DNA of 64,000 bases from positions 492,566-556,565 of the forward strand of contig NZ_JAAABL010000001.1 in the NCBI RefSeq assembly GCF_009900765.1, written 5' to 3'. Positions 36,275-45,940 of the stretch are shown piece after piece. Position numbers and translations under genes: made by a program. The DNA comes from Rhodovarius lipocyclicus (lineage in GTDB: Bacteria; Pseudomonadota; Alphaproteobacteria; Acetobacterales; Acetobacteraceae). A model generated the notes under the pieces. It was not told the DNA's origin and made no database searches. It worked only from the letters and a program-made list of their open reading frames with translations. Position 1 is the stretch's first letter, and every line of letters starts with the position of its first letter.

Positions 36275-38328
36275 CGCCAGGCTGGCGGGCCCTGCCGGAG
36301 GCAGCGCCCCTGGCCATGCCGGCGCAATCCCTGCGAGAGGCACCGCCGGAGCGCGGCACCCTCCCTTCCTCGCCGCCCGGCATGGCGGGGCGGCGGCTGG
36401 CGGTGCTGGGCGGCGCGGTGGCGCTGGCGGGGCTGGCGGGCTGGCAGATGGGGCTGGTGCTGGATATCGCCCGCCCCACCACCCTGCAGATCGCCACGCT
36501 GGCGCTGTTCCTGGTGCTGTTCGCCTGGGTGGCGCTGTCCTTCACCAGCGTGCTGGCCGGGCTGCTGGCGATGCGCCGGGGCGGGGTGGACGCGCTGGGC
36601 GTGCTGGAGGGGCCGCCGCCGCCGCTGGCCAGCCGCACCGCGCTGCTGATGCCGGTCTACAATGAATCGCCTCACCGGGTGATGGCCGGGCTGCGGGCGA
36701 TGCATGAATCCCTGGCGGCGCTCGGCGCGCTGGACCATTTCGACATCTTCATCCTGAGCGACACCACCGACCCCGATGCCTGGGTGGCAGAGGAAGCCGC
36801 CTTCCTGGCCCTGCGGGAGGCGACGGGCGATCACAAGCGCCTGTTCTATCGCCGCCGTGCCGCGAACACGGAGCGCAAGGCCGGCAACATCGCCGAATGG
36901 GTCACGCGCTTCGGGGCCGCCTATCCGCATTTCCTGATCCTGGACGCCGACAGCCTGATGGAGGGCGAGGCGCTGGTCCGCCTGGCCGCCGCCATGGAAC
37001 GCCACCCGGATGTGGGGCTGATCCAGACCCTGCCGGTGATCGTGCAGGGGCGCTCCCTGCTGGCGCGGATGCAGCAATTCGCCGGGCGCTTCTATGGCCC
37101 GCCCATCGCCCAGGGCATCGCCTGGTGGCATGGCGCGGAGGGCAATTACTGGGGCCACAACGCCATCATCCGCACCCGCGCCTTCGCGGCCCATGCCGGG
37201 TTGCCGCATCTGACGGGGCGCACGCCCTTCGGCGGCTCCATCCTCAGCCATGATTTCGTGGAGGCCGCGCTGCTGCGCCGCGCCGGCTGGGCCGTGCACA
37301 TGGTGCCGGGCCTGCGCGGCAGCTATGAGGAAACCCCGCCCTCCCTGCCCGACCAGGCGGTGCGCGACCGGCGCTGGTGCCAGGGCAATCTGCAGCACGC
37401 CGCGGTGCTGCCGGCGCGCGGGCTGCACCCCATCAGCCGGCTGCATCTGCTCTCGGGCATCGGCTCCTACATCACGGCGCCGCTCTGGGCGCTGTTCCTG
37501 GTGCTGGGCGTGCTGAGCGCGCTGGAGGCGCGGCTCCGCCAGACGGATTATTTCCCGAATGGGCGGTCGCTGTTCCCGGAATGGCCGGTGGTGGACCCGG
37601 TGCGCGCCATGTGGCTGTTCATCGGCACCATGGGGCTGCTGCTGCTGCCCAAGCTGCTGGCGCTGGCCGTGGCCCGTGCGCCCCGGGCACTGCCCGGCAT
37701 GCTGCTGGAAAGCCTGCTGGCGGCGCTGCTGGCGCCGGTCACCATGTTCTCCCAGAGCATGGACGTCATCTCCATCCTGCGCGGGCGCGACACCGGCTGG
37801 CGCCCGCAACAGCGCGATGACGGGCAGCTGCCCCTGCGGGAGCTGTGGCGCCTCTATTGGCCGCACACGCTGGCGGGGGTGGTGTTCGGGGTGGCGTCCT
37901 GGCTGGTCTCGCCCTGGCTGGCGGCCTGGACCACGCCGGTCACGCTGGGGCTGATCCTGGCGGTGCCGCTGGCCGCGCTGACGGCGCGCGATGCCTCGGG
38001 CCTGGGCGTGCTGGCCACGGAGGAGGACCGCGCACCCCCCGCCCTGCTGCGCCGCGCCGCCGAGTTGCGCGCCCTGCCCGAGCCCCCGCCCGAGGACGCC
38101 GTGCGGCGCCTGGCGCGGGACCCCGGGCTGCTGCGGGCCCACCAGCGCATGCTGCCCCCGCCCCGCGCGCGCGGCACCCCGCCGCATGTGCCGCTGCTGA
38201 CCGGGCTGGTGAAAGCGCGGGAGGCCGACAGCATGGCCGGCGCCGCGCTGACCCGCGCGGAAAAGGCCGCCCTGCTGGCCGATGCCGAGGGGCTGGAGGA
38301 ACTGCTGCGGCTGGAACGGGCGGGCTGA
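36262..38328 (+). CDS. opgH: Glucans biosynthesis glucosyltransferase OpgH
   Basis: 688-residue inner-membrane family 2 glycosyltransferase that polymerises UDP-glucose into periplasmic glucan. An Ala/Pro-rich N-terminal tail is followed by two membrane segments (about 45-110). The cytosolic GT domain starts TALLMPVYNESPHRVMAGLR, with DADSLMEGEALVR as the DxD region and QxxRW as DRRWCQGNLQHA. Several C-terminal membrane helices follow. It is shorter than E. coli OpgH (847), mostly at the N-terminus. It starts within opgG. Confidence 0.93.
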   Translation: MDGVTPGWRALPEAAPLAMPAQSLREAPPERGTLPSSPPGMAGRRLAVLGGAVALAGLAGWQMGLVLDIARPTTLQIATLALFLVLFAWVALSFTSVLAGLLAMRRGGVDALGVLEGPPPPLASRTALLMPVYNESPHRVMAGLRAMHESLAALGALDHFDIFILSDTTDPDAWVAEEAAFLALREATGDHKRLFYRRRAANTERKAGNIAEWVTRFGAAYPHFLILDADSLMEGEALVRLAAAMERHPDVGLIQTLPVIVQGRSLLARMQQFAGRFYGPPIAQGIAWWHGAEGNYWGHNAIIRTRAFAAHAGLPHLTGRTPFGGSILSHDFVEAALLRRAGWAVHMVPGLRGSYEETPPSLPDQAVRDRRWCQGNLQHAAVLPARGLHPISRLHLLSGIGSYITAPLWALFLVLGVLSALEARLRQTDYFPNGRSLFPEWPVVDPVRAMWLFIGTMGLLLLPKLLALAVARAPRALPGMLLESLLAALLAPVTMFSQSMDVISILRGRDTGWRPQQRDDGQLPLRELWRLYWPHTLAGVVFGVASWLVSPWLAAWTTPVTLGLILAVPLAALTARDASGLGVLATEEDRAPPALLRRAAELRALPEPPPEDAVRRLARDPGLLRAHQRMLPPPRARGTPPHVPLLTGLVKAREADSMAGAALTRAEKAALLADAEGLEELLRLERAG

Positions 38329-38334
38329 GAAACC

Positions 38335-39573
38335 CTACCCGCCCAGCGCCGCGATCGCCGCGTCCTCGCTCAGCGCGTACTGGTCGCCGCTGTCGAGGTT
38401 CTTCATCTCGATCGCGCCGGCCGCGTCCACGAACAGCGCGGCATGGGCGTTCTGGCGGTTGGCGCGCTCCATCCGGCGCTTCAGATTGCCGCGATAGGCC
38501 ATCTCGGCCGTGATGCCGGCCTGGCGCAGCTTCTGGACCAGGCTCAGCGCGGCCGTCTCGGCCCCCTCGCCCTGCGGGATCACCGCCACGGGGCGCGGCG
38601 GGCGCGGGTCGTTGCCCACCGCCTCCATCAGCAGGGACAGGCGTTCCATGCCCGCCGCCCAGCCGACCGAGGGGGTGGCCGGGCCGCCCATTTCCTCGAC
38701 CAGCCCATTGTAGCGGCCGCCGCCCATCACCGTGCCCTGGCTGCCCAGCCGGTCGGTCACGAACTCGAAGGCCGTGTGGCTGTAGTAGTCCAGGCCCCGC
38801 ACGATGCGCGGGTTGCGGCGGAACGGCACGCCGAACAGGGTCAGGTAGCCCTGCACCGCCTCGAAGAAGCTGGCGGCCTCCGGCGTCAGATAGGCGTCGA
38901 TGGTGGGCGCGGTGGCCACGATGGCGCGGTCGCCCTCATCCTTGCTGTCCAGGATGCGTTGGGGGTTCTTCTCCAGCCGCACCTTGCTGTCATGGGACAG
39001 CTTGTCCTGGTGGGCGGAGAAATGCTCGATCAGGGCCGCGCGATAGGCATCGCGGCTGGCGGCATCGCCCAGCGTGTTGATCTCCAGCACCACGCCCTCG
39101 GCCACACCCAGCGCGTTCAGGATCTGCCAGCCACAGGCGATCACCTCGGCATCGGCCAGCGGCTCGGCGGCGCCCAGCACCTCGATGCCGATCTGGTGGA
39201 ACTGGCGGTAGCGGCCCTTCTGCGGGCGCTCGTAGCGGAACATCGGGCCCGCGTAGAACACCTTCTGCGGCAGGGTCTGGGTCAGCCCGTTGGAAACGAG
39301 CGCGCGGCAGACGCCCGCCGTGCCCTCGGGCCGCAGGGTGATGCTGTCGCCGCCCCGGTCCTCGAAGCTGTACATTTCCTTGGAGACGACATCGGAGGTA
39401 TCGCCCAGCCCGCGCGCGAAGACGGCCGTGTCCTCGAAGATCGGCGTGAACCATTCCTCGAAGCCATAGAGCCCGGCGGTGCGGCGGGCGGTCTCGGCCA
39501 CCGCGTGATGGCGGCGGGCATCCGCGCCAATGAGATCGCGCGTGCCGCGCACCGGTTGCATCTTGCTGCTCAT
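38335..39573 (-). CDS. hisS: Histidine--tRNA ligase
   Basis: 412-residue class II synthetase. The N-terminal [10 protein letters not shown] is typical. Motif 2 is [23 protein letters not shown], the histidine-specific loop is [16 protein letters not shown], and motif 3 lies near [14 protein letters not shown]. The C-terminal domain (about 320-412) binds the anticodon. The annotated start gives [10 protein letters not shown]; Met5 is an alternative. It is divergent from dsbD with 63 bases between. Confidence 0.96.
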   Translation of the reverse strand: MSSKMQPVRGTRDLIGADARRHHAVAETARRTAGLYGFEEWFTPIFEDTAVFARGLGDTSDVVSKEMYSFEDRGGDSITLRPEGTAGVCRALVSNGLTQTLPQKVFYAGPMFRYERPQKGRYRQFHQIGIEVLGAAEPLADAEVIACGWQILNALGVAEGVVLEINTLGDAASRDAYRAALIEHFSAHQDKLSHDSKVRLEKNPQRILDSKDEGDRAIVATAPTIDAYLTPEAASFFEAVQGYLTLFGVPFRRNPRIVRGLDYYSHTAFEFVTDRLGSQGTVMGGGRYNGLVEEMGGPATPSVGWAAGMERLSLLMEAVGNDPRPPRPVAVIPQGEGAETAALSLVQKLRQAGITAEMAYRGNLKRRMERANRQNAHAALFVDAAGAIEMKNLDSGDQYALSEDAAIAALGG

Positions 39574-39636
39574 CAGGCGGCTATGGCGCGGATTGGGGCG
39601 CTTGTCATCCCGCCCCCAGGCAGCACATTAAGGCGC

Positions 39637-41685
39637 ATGGTCCGTTCCTTGCCGCTGCTCGCCCTGCTGCTGTGTTCCGCCCTGCCGGCCGGCGCGGCGG
39701 AGGCGCCGCGCGTGACCTCCCCCCGCGCCAGCGTGACCATCATCACCGAGGACGCGGCGATCGCCCCGGGCCGCCCGTTCCGGCTGGCCCTGCAACAGGA
39801 TCTGGCGCCGGGCTGGCACACCTACTGGACCAACCCCGGCGACGCCGGCAGCCCGCCGGAGGTGCACTTCACCCTGCCCGAGGGCGCCTCCGCCGGGCCG
39901 CTGCAGTTCCCGGCACCGCACCGCATCCCCTACGGCCCGCTGCTGAATTTCGGCTATGAGGGGCGGGCGATCTTCCCCGTCACCCTCACCGCCCCCGCCG
40001 ATGCCCGCCCGGGCGAGAGCCTGACCATCACGGCCGAGGCCAGCTGGCTGGTCTGCGAGCGCGTCTGCATCCCCGAGGAAGGCCGCTTCACCCTGACCCT
40101 GCCGGTGGAGGCCGCGGCCCGCCCCGCGCCGGAGATGGCCGCCCGCTTCGCCGAGGCCGACGCCGCCATGCCGCGCGAGGCCCCGTTCCAGACCCGCATC
40201 GGCTTCAACGGCCCCGCCGGCGCCATCGAGGTGGCGGGCCCGGGCCTGGCCCCCGGCGCGGTGCGGGAGGCCTTCTTCTTCCCCGCCACCGAGCAGCTGA
40301 TCGACAACCCCGCCCCCCAGCCGATGACGCTGCGCGACGGCGCGCTGCGCCTGGCACTGACGCGCGGCACGGCCGAATTGCCCGAACGCGTGGAGGGCAT
40401 CGTCACCATCACCGACACGCAGGGGGTGCGCGGGGCCTATCTGGTCTCCGCCACGCCCGGGCCGGTGCCCGCCGGGACCGCCGGGCTGGCCCTGTGGCAG
40501 GCGATGCTGTTCGCGGCCCTTGGCGGGCTGATCCTGAACCTGATGCCCTGCGTCTTCCCGATCCTGGCGATGAAGGCGCTCAGCCTCGCCCGCCTGTCCG
40601 GCGCGGCGCGCGGAGAGATCCGCGCCCATGCCGCCAGCTACACGGCGGGGGTGGTGCTGAGCTTCATGGCGGTGGGCGGCGCGCTGCTGGGCCTCAGGCT
40701 GGCGGGGGGCGTGGCGGGCTGGGGCTTCCAGTTCACCTCGCCGGTCTTCGTCGCCTGCATGGCCTGGCTGATGCTGGCGGTGGGGCTGAATCTGTCGGGT
40801 GTGTACCAGCTGGGCGGGCCGGTCTCGGCCGGCCAGGGGCTGGCCGGCAGGGGCGGCCATGCCGGCAGCTTCTTCACCGGCGCGCTGGCGGTGCTGGTGG
40901 CGACACCCTGCACCGCGCCCTTCATGGCCGCGGCGCTGGGGGCGGCCATGGCCATGCCGCCCGTGGCCATGCTCTCGGTCTTCGCGGCGATGGGGCTGGG
41001 CATGGCCCTGCCCTATGCGCTGCTGGGCGTGGCGCCGGGTATCGCGCGGGTGTTTCCGCGCCCGGGGCCGTGGATGGAGCGCCTGAAGCAGGGCCTGGCC
41101 TTCCCGATGTATGGCGCGGCGGCCTGGCTGGTCTGGGTGCTGGCCGAGCAATCGGGCGCCACCGGCGTGCTGGCCGCGCTGGTGGGCGCGGTGCTGGTGG
41201 GTTTCGCCGCCTGGGTGCTGGGCGTGGCCCAGCAATCGGGCGGCGGCTGGATCGGGCGCGGGCTGGCGCTGCTGGCCCTGGCGGGTGCCGTGGCGCTGCT
41301 GCCGCGCCTGGCCGCCGCGCCGCCGCCGGAGCTTCCGGCCGCCGCCGGGGAGGCCTGGTCGGCCGAGCGCCTGGCCGCGCTGCGGGCCGAGGGCACACCG
41401 GTGTTTGTGAATCTGACGGCGGCTTGGTGCATCTCCTGCAAGGTGAATGAGCGCCTGGCGCTGGACACCGCCGCGACCCAGGCGGCCTTCGCCGCGCGCG
41501 GCGTGGCCCGGCTCACCGGCGACTGGACGCGCGGCGACCCCGCCATCACCACCGTGCTGCGCGAGCATGGGCGTGAGGGCGTGCCGCTGTACCTGTTCTA
41601 CCCCGCGGGCCAGGGCGCCCCCGTGGTGCTGCCGCAGATCCTGACCGAGGGGATGCTGCTGCGGCTCGTCGGCGCCGCGACGTGA
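39637..41685 (+). CDS. dsbD: Thiol:disulfide interchange protein DsbD (ScsB-like)
   Basis: 682-residue protein that carries electrons across the inner membrane to periplasmic thiols. It has a signal peptide, then a periplasmic domain with WHTYWTNPGDAGSPPEV and the cysteine pair Cys140/Cys144 (VCERVCIPEEG). About eight membrane helices follow, with the redox pair in MPCVFP and ATPCTAP, and a C-terminal thioredoxin domain with Cys598-Ile-Ser-Cys601. The extended N-terminal domain resembles ScsB. It could serve cytochrome c maturation or copper-stress repair. Confidence 0.9.
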   Translation: MVRSLPLLALLLCSALPAGAAEAPRVTSPRASVTIITEDAAIAPGRPFRLALQQDLAPGWHTYWTNPGDAGSPPEVHFTLPEGASAGPLQFPAPHRIPYGPLLNFGYEGRAIFPVTLTAPADARPGESLTITAEASWLVCERVCIPEEGRFTLTLPVEAAARPAPEMAARFAEADAAMPREAPFQTRIGFNGPAGAIEVAGPGLAPGAVREAFFFPATEQLIDNPAPQPMTLRDGALRLALTRGTAELPERVEGIVTITDTQGVRGAYLVSATPGPVPAGTAGLALWQAMLFAALGGLILNLMPCVFPILAMKALSLARLSGAARGEIRAHAASYTAGVVLSFMAVGGALLGLRLAGGVAGWGFQFTSPVFVACMAWLMLAVGLNLSGVYQLGGPVSAGQGLAGRGGHAGSFFTGALAVLVATPCTAPFMAAALGAAMAMPPVAMLSVFAAMGLGMALPYALLGVAPGIARVFPRPGPWMERLKQGLAFPMYGAAAWLVWVLAEQSGATGVLAALVGAVLVGFAAWVLGVAQQSGGGWIGRGLALLALAGAVALLPRLAAAPPPELPAAAGEAWSAERLAALRAEGTPVFVNLTAAWCISCKVNERLALDTAATQAAFAARGVARLTGDWTRGDPAITTVLREHGREGVPLYLFYPAGQGAPVVLPQILTEGMLLRLVGAAT

Positions 41686-41704
41686 GCACGCCCTCCCCCC
41701 GGGC

Positions 41705-42583
41705 ATGATGACCGCCCGCGACATCGAGATCTTCCGCGCCGTGATGCAGTGCCGCACCCTGCGGGCGGCCGCCGAATACCTGAATGTCTCCCAGCCGGCC
41801 CTCTCCAAGGCGGTGCGCCATTGCGAGGACCGGCTGGGCTTCGCGCTGTTCCAGCGCCTCTCGGGCCGGCTGGTGCCGACCGCGGAGGCCGTGACCCTGC
41901 TGCCGGAGGCCGAGCGCCTGCATGCGGAGCTGCAGGGCTTCAAGGCTTTCGCGCGGGACCTGGGCAGCCATCGCGGCGGGCTGCTGCGGCTGGGGGCCAC
42001 CTCCTCCCTCGCGGTCACGCTGGTGCCGCGCGCGGTGGCGCGCCTCAGGGCCGAACGCCGCTCCGCCCGGCTGACGGTGCATCTGCTGCCCCTGCGTGAG
42101 TTGGGTGAGGCGCTGCTGGCGCGCCGGCTGGATGTGGGGCTGTCGCTCAGCCCCATCGCGCTGCCCGGGCTGGTCAGCGAGGTGATCGGCACCACCGCCT
42201 GCGTGGTGGTGCTGCCGGCCGGCCATCGCCTGGCCGCCGAGCCCGTGCTGCGCCCGGCCATGCTGGCGGGCGAGCCGGAGCTGGGCTTCGCCGCCTGGCA
42301 GGATTTCGGCCAGAGCCTGGACGCCGCCTTCGCGCAGGAGGGGGTGGAGCGCCAGCTGGCCGTGGAGATCGGCAGCGCTGTCACGGCCGTCGCCATGGTG
42401 CAGGAGGGGCTGGGCTACGCCATCCTGGACGGGCTGACGCGCATGCGCCTGCCCGAGGGCGTCATCGCCCGCCCCTTCCTGCCGGAGGTGCGGCGCGATG
42501 TGCTGCTGGTCCGCAGCCAGGAATCCGCCCTGGTGGACCGCCTGCGAGAGATGCTGGGTGAGCTGTGCCGGGAGGCGGGGTAG
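41705..42583 (+). CDS. LysR family transcriptional regulator
   Basis: 292-residue regulator. The N-terminal winged helix (about 1-62, AAEYLNVSQPALSKAVRHCEDRLG) precedes a substrate-binding-type effector domain with TTACVVVLPAGHRL and MVQEGLGYAILDGL. It is tail-to-tail with the Bug receptor at 42597-43595 (13 bases apart), so it may control that gene or a distant target. The ribosome site is poor, and the second Met (41708) is a possible start. Confidence 0.9.
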   Translation: MMTARDIEIFRAVMQCRTLRAAAEYLNVSQPALSKAVRHCEDRLGFALFQRLSGRLVPTAEAVTLLPEAERLHAELQGFKAFARDLGSHRGGLLRLGATSSLAVTLVPRAVARLRAERRSARLTVHLLPLRELGEALLARRLDVGLSLSPIALPGLVSEVIGTTACVVVLPAGHRLAAEPVLRPAMLAGEPELGFAAWQDFGQSLDAAFAQEGVERQLAVEIGSAVTAVAMVQEGLGYAILDGLTRMRLPEGVIARPFLPEVRRDVLLVRSQESALVDRLREMLGELCREAG

Positions 42584-42596
42584 CCTCCCGCCCGCC

Positions 42597-43595
42597 TCAG
42601 TCCGCCCTGGCGCCGCTCGCGCGCACCAGCGGCACCCAATAGTCGATCTCGCCGCGCAGGAATTCCGCGAAGCGGGCGGGGGTGTAGCCCGGCATCGGCG
42701 GCATGCCCATCTCATTGTCCAGCCGCGCGTTCACCGCCGGGTCGGTCAGCGCGGTGTTGACCGCGGCGGCCAACCGGGTGCGGATCGGCTCCGGCGTACC
42801 AGCGGGGCCGAACAGGCCGAACCACGAGTAGGCCTTATAGCCGGGCAGCCCTGCCTCGGCGCTGGTCGGCACATCCGGCAGCACGGAGGAACGGCGCTCC
42901 GTCGCCATCACCAGGGCGCGCAGGGCGCCGGTTTCGGCATGGGGCTTGATCAGGCCGGGGATGTCGATGGTGAAGTCCACCACCCCCGCCAACAGGTCGT
43001 TGAACACCGGCCCGCTGCCGCGATAGGGAATGTGCACGGCCTGGGTGCCGGTCATCTGCAGCAGCCCCACGCAGGAGATATGGCCCGAGCTGCCATTGCC
43101 CGCGCTGCCATAGGTGTAGCGGCCCGGATTGGCTCGCAGCAGCGCGATGAATTCCTGCAGGGTGGAGACGTTCAACTCCTTGCGCACCGCCAGCGCCAGC
43201 GGCGCCAGCACGCAGGGGGCGACCGGCGCCAGGTCCCGCACCGGATCATAGGGCAGGCGCGCATACAGCCCCATGGCCAGCGCGGTGTTGGAGACGGAGG
43301 CCATGACGAAGCTGTAGCCGTCGGGAGCCGACTTCACGACGAAATCCGTGCCCGCCGTGCCGCCCGCGCCGGGGCGGTTTTCCACCACCACGGGCTGGCC
43401 CAGGATCTCCGTCAACTTCTGCGCCAGCACCCGGGCGCTGACATCTGTGGCCCCGCCGGCGGCGAAGGGCACCACCACCTTGATGGGCCGGTTCGGCCAA
43501 TTGTCCTGCGCACGCGCCACCCCGGGCGCCGCGAGGGTGCCGGAAAGCCCCGCCAGCAACAGCCGGCGAGAGGGGAACAGGGGTTCGGTGGTCAT
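42597..43595 (-). CDS. Tripartite tricarboxylate transporter (Bug family) substrate-binding protein
   Basis: 332-residue periplasmic receptor. The start at 43595 follows GGAG and gives MTTEPLFPSRRLLLAGLSG, a twin-arginine-type signal ending ARAQ. Bug signatures are RPIKVVVPFAAGGATDVSAR, VVENRPGAGGTAG, HIPYRGSGPVFNDLLAGVVD and LPDVPTSAEAGLPGY. The ligand is unknown and no TctAB genes are nearby. It is the third orphan Bug receptor in the window. Confidence 0.91.
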   Translation of the reverse strand: MTTEPLFPSRRLLLAGLSGTLAAPGVARAQDNWPNRPIKVVVPFAAGGATDVSARVLAQKLTEILGQPVVVENRPGAGGTAGTDFVVKSAPDGYSFVMASVSNTALAMGLYARLPYDPVRDLAPVAPCVLAPLALAVRKELNVSTLQEFIALLRANPGRYTYGSAGNGSSGHISCVGLLQMTGTQAVHIPYRGSGPVFNDLLAGVVDFTIDIPGLIKPHAETGALRALVMATERRSSVLPDVPTSAEAGLPGYKAYSWFGLFGPAGTPEPIRTRLAAAVNTALTDPAVNARLDNEMGMPPMPGYTPARFAEFLRGEIDYWVPLVRASGARAD

Positions 43596-43750
43596 CGGGC
43601 AGCTCCGGTCACTCATTTGCATGAAAGGTAACGGCGCTGTCATTGTCCTACAATCCGGCCAGGGCGGTGGAATGCGCCCCGCCCCGCCCCCGCATTGGCG
43701 CCCGGGCGGGCAGGCTGTAGCCTCCGCGCGCATTTCCTGGGGGATTCGGC

Positions 43751-44707
43751 ATGGCGGTCGCACTCGGCATCATTGGCCTCGGCATCATGGGCGAGCGCCT
43801 GCTGCGCGCGGCGCTGAACCACGACCAGGCGGTGATCCGCCCCGTGGCGGTATGGGACCCGGCGCCGGGTGCTGCCGAGAAGCTGGCGGCCATCGCGCCC
43901 ACCCTGCCCCTGCTGCCCAGCGCGGCGGCGGTGATCGCGGCCTGCGACGCGCTGTATGTCGCCTCCCCGCCTTCCTCTCACCTGGAATACGCGGGCGCTG
44001 CCTTCGCGGCCGGCAAATCGGCCTTCCTGGAAAAGCCGCTGGCGGCCGATCTGGCGGCGGCGCGCGCCTTCGTGGCCGCCCATGCCGGGCAGCGCGCGGC
44101 GGTGAACTTCCCCATGGCCTCCTCGCCCGCCGTGGCGCAGCTTTCGGCCTGGCGGCAGGATCTGGGGGCGCCGGCCGCGCTCAGCATCGCCGTGCGCTTC
44201 GGGCGCTGGCCGCGCGGCTGGCAGCAGGGGGCGGCCAGCTGGCTGGCCAAGCGCGCGGAGGGCGGCTTCACGCGCGAGGTGCTGTCCCACTTCCTGTTCC
44301 TCACCCGCCGCCAGCTCGGCCCCCTGACCCTGCTGGAGCGCGACGCCACCTTCCCGCCCGGCGACGGCAGCGAGACGGCCATCCGCGCCAGGCTGCTGGC
44401 CGGCGGCGTGCCGGTGGAGATCACGGGCGATGTCGGGCGGATCACTGAGGACGAAGCCAATGAATGGCGGCTGACCTGCGCGAATGGCAGCGTGCGGCTG
44501 CGCAACTGGTCGATCGCGGAAAAGCTGGGGCCCGATGGGTTCCAGCCCTCGCCGGACGCGCTACCGAACGAGAAGATGCGGCCGATGGTGCTGCAAGGGC
44601 AGCTGGACAAGGTGGCGGCGCTGACGCTGGGCGGGGCGCAGAACCTGGCCACCTTGCGGGAAGCCCTGGAAGTGCAGGAAGTGGTGGAGGCCATTCTGGG
44701 GGCGTGA
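43751..44707 (+). CDS. Gfo/Idh/MocA family oxidoreductase
   Basis: 318-residue NAD(P)-dependent dehydrogenase. The Rossmann motif GIIGLGIMGERLL is at the N-terminus. YVASPPSSHLEYAGAAFAAGKSAFLEKPLA contains the family's EKP lysine (near residue 98). The second domain is the alpha/beta dimerisation fold. Enzymes of this family oxidise sugars, inositols or related polyols. It stands alone with a GGGG-rich weak ribosome site. Confidence 0.87.
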   Translation: MAVALGIIGLGIMGERLLRAALNHDQAVIRPVAVWDPAPGAAEKLAAIAPTLPLLPSAAAVIAACDALYVASPPSSHLEYAGAAFAAGKSAFLEKPLAADLAAARAFVAAHAGQRAAVNFPMASSPAVAQLSAWRQDLGAPAALSIAVRFGRWPRGWQQGAASWLAKRAEGGFTREVLSHFLFLTRRQLGPLTLLERDATFPPGDGSETAIRARLLAGGVPVEITGDVGRITEDEANEWRLTCANGSVRLRNWSIAEKLGPDGFQPSPDALPNEKMRPMVLQGQLDKVAALTLGGAQNLATLREALEVQEVVEAILGA

Positions 44708-44709
44708 CC

Positions 44710-44727
44710 CGGGGGCCTTTGCCCCCG
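44710..44727. terminator. Hairpin between convergent oxidoreductase and hydrolase genes
   Basis: CGGGGGC, CTTT, GCCCCCG forms a seven-bp stem with a four-base loop three bases after the oxidoreductase stop. It has no T tract and the same design as the hairpins at 18893 and 13762. Confidence 0.45.
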
Positions 44728-44732
44728 AGGCT

Positions 44733-45578
44733 TCAGCGACGGGCCGCCCGCACCTCGCTCAGCACCGGGGCCAGGGCGGCGGCGAAGCGGGCGTAGTGCT
44801 CGCTCATGGGGAAATGGCCCAGCTTTTCCATGATCGTGGCCTTCGCGCCTGGCACGGCGGCGGCCACCTCCATCGTGGCCTCCGGCGTGCAGGAATAATC
44901 GTACTCCCCGGTCAGCAGCCACACCGGGCATTGCGCGGTGTCGATGCTGGCCAGCCTGCCGCGCAGGTCGCCTTCCTCCTTGTAGAAATGCAGGTCGCCG
45001 CGGAACACGCCCGGGCCGCCCTGCATGTAGTGCCACAGGGTCTCCCAGCGCTCGGCCTCGGGCGATTGCGGGGCCATCAGGCCGCTGACGACGCCGGCGC
45101 AGGCCTCCCCGCCATGCACATCGGCCCGGTGCGTCCAGGAGACATCGTAGTAGGGCGTGACATGGGCCGAGGATTGCAGGCCGATCACGCCCCCCAGCTC
45201 CGCGCCATGGGCGGCGGCCAGTTCCAGCACGATGCGCCCGCCGATCGAGCAACCCATGACCAGGGGCTTTTCCAGCCCCAGCGCGCGGGACACCCCCATG
45301 ACGGCCCCGGCATAGGCGGCGGTGGTCAGCTTGTATTCCTCGCGCCACCAGCCCTCGGGCGGCGAGGATTTGCCATGCCAGGGCAGGTCGAAGGCGATGC
45401 AGCGGAAATGCCGCGTCACGGCGGGGTCGTTCAGCAGGCCGCGCCACTGCCGCGTGTCGGAGCCCGCGGTGTGCAGGCACAGCAGGGGAATCCCCTGCCC
45501 CGCTTCCTCCACATAGATGCGGTGCGGCACGCCATCCAGCTCGAGCCGCATGTAGCGGCCGATGATGTCCTCCATCAT
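44733..45578 (-). CDS. Alpha/beta fold hydrolase
   Basis: 281-residue hydrolase. The nucleophile elbow is GCSIGG. The acid is probably the aspartate in GEYDYSCTP and the base the histidine in KLGHFPMSEH. The N-terminal part has LLCLHTAGSDTRQW (oxyanion region) and FDLPWHGKS. It resembles the haloperoxidase/epoxide-hydrolase-like group that includes C-C bond and lactone hydrolases. The start overlaps the previous gene's stop (ATGA), so it is the last member of a three-gene operon with an ABC-type receptor and an SCP2-like protein. Confidence 0.87.
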   Translation of the reverse strand: MMEDIIGRYMRLELDGVPHRIYVEEAGQGIPLLCLHTAGSDTRQWRGLLNDPAVTRHFRCIAFDLPWHGKSSPPEGWWREEYKLTTAAYAGAVMGVSRALGLEKPLVMGCSIGGRIVLELAAAHGAELGGVIGLQSSAHVTPYYDVSWTHRADVHGGEACAGVVSGLMAPQSPEAERWETLWHYMQGGPGVFRGDLHFYKEEGDLRGRLASIDTAQCPVWLLTGEYDYSCTPEATMEVAAAVPGAKATIMEKLGHFPMSEHYARFAAALAPVLSEVRAARR

Positions 45579-45940
45579 GCGGCGGCCCCCCGCAGCGTGG
45601 CCAGCGCGCCCTTGAACCACAGGATATGGCTCATGAACGGGTGCGGGTTGCCCTCCAGCTTCAGCTTGCCGAAGCGGATCAGCGCGAACAGGTCGTGCCG
45701 GCCCGGGGGCGGTTCGGGGCGCAGGTAGTCGGCCCAGGCCTCGGCGTCGGCGCGCAAGGCCACGTCCCAGCGCGGCATCAGGAAGGGGCCCTGCCGCACC
45801 TGGGTGATCACCCCCTTCACGATGGCCAGCAGCCAGGACTGGCCGCCCACCTCCAGCAGCACATCGGCCGACAGGTCCCGGCCCCAGCGCCGCAGCACCG
45901 GGTCCGCGTTGACGCGGGCCGGCAGGTCCAGCGGCGTCAC
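45575..45940 (-). CDS. Small protein, possibly SCP2 sterol-transfer-like
   Basis: 121 residues. The segment ADVLLEVGGQSWLLAIVKG and the later HDLFALIRFGKLKLEGN resemble the beta-sheet and GKLKLEGN end motif of SCP2-like domains that bind hydrophobic ligands. The assignment rests on that motif alone. It overlaps both neighbours by four bases, one ABC-type receptor gene before and one hydrolase gene after, which ties it to the uptake and hydrolysis of one compound, perhaps a lipophilic ester. Confidence 0.6.
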   Translation of the reverse strand: MTPLDLPARVNADPVLRRWGRDLSADVLLEVGGQSWLLAIVKGVITQVRQGPFLMPRWDVALRADAEAWADYLRPEPPPGRHDLFALIRFGKLKLEGNPHPFMSHILWFKGALATLRGAAA

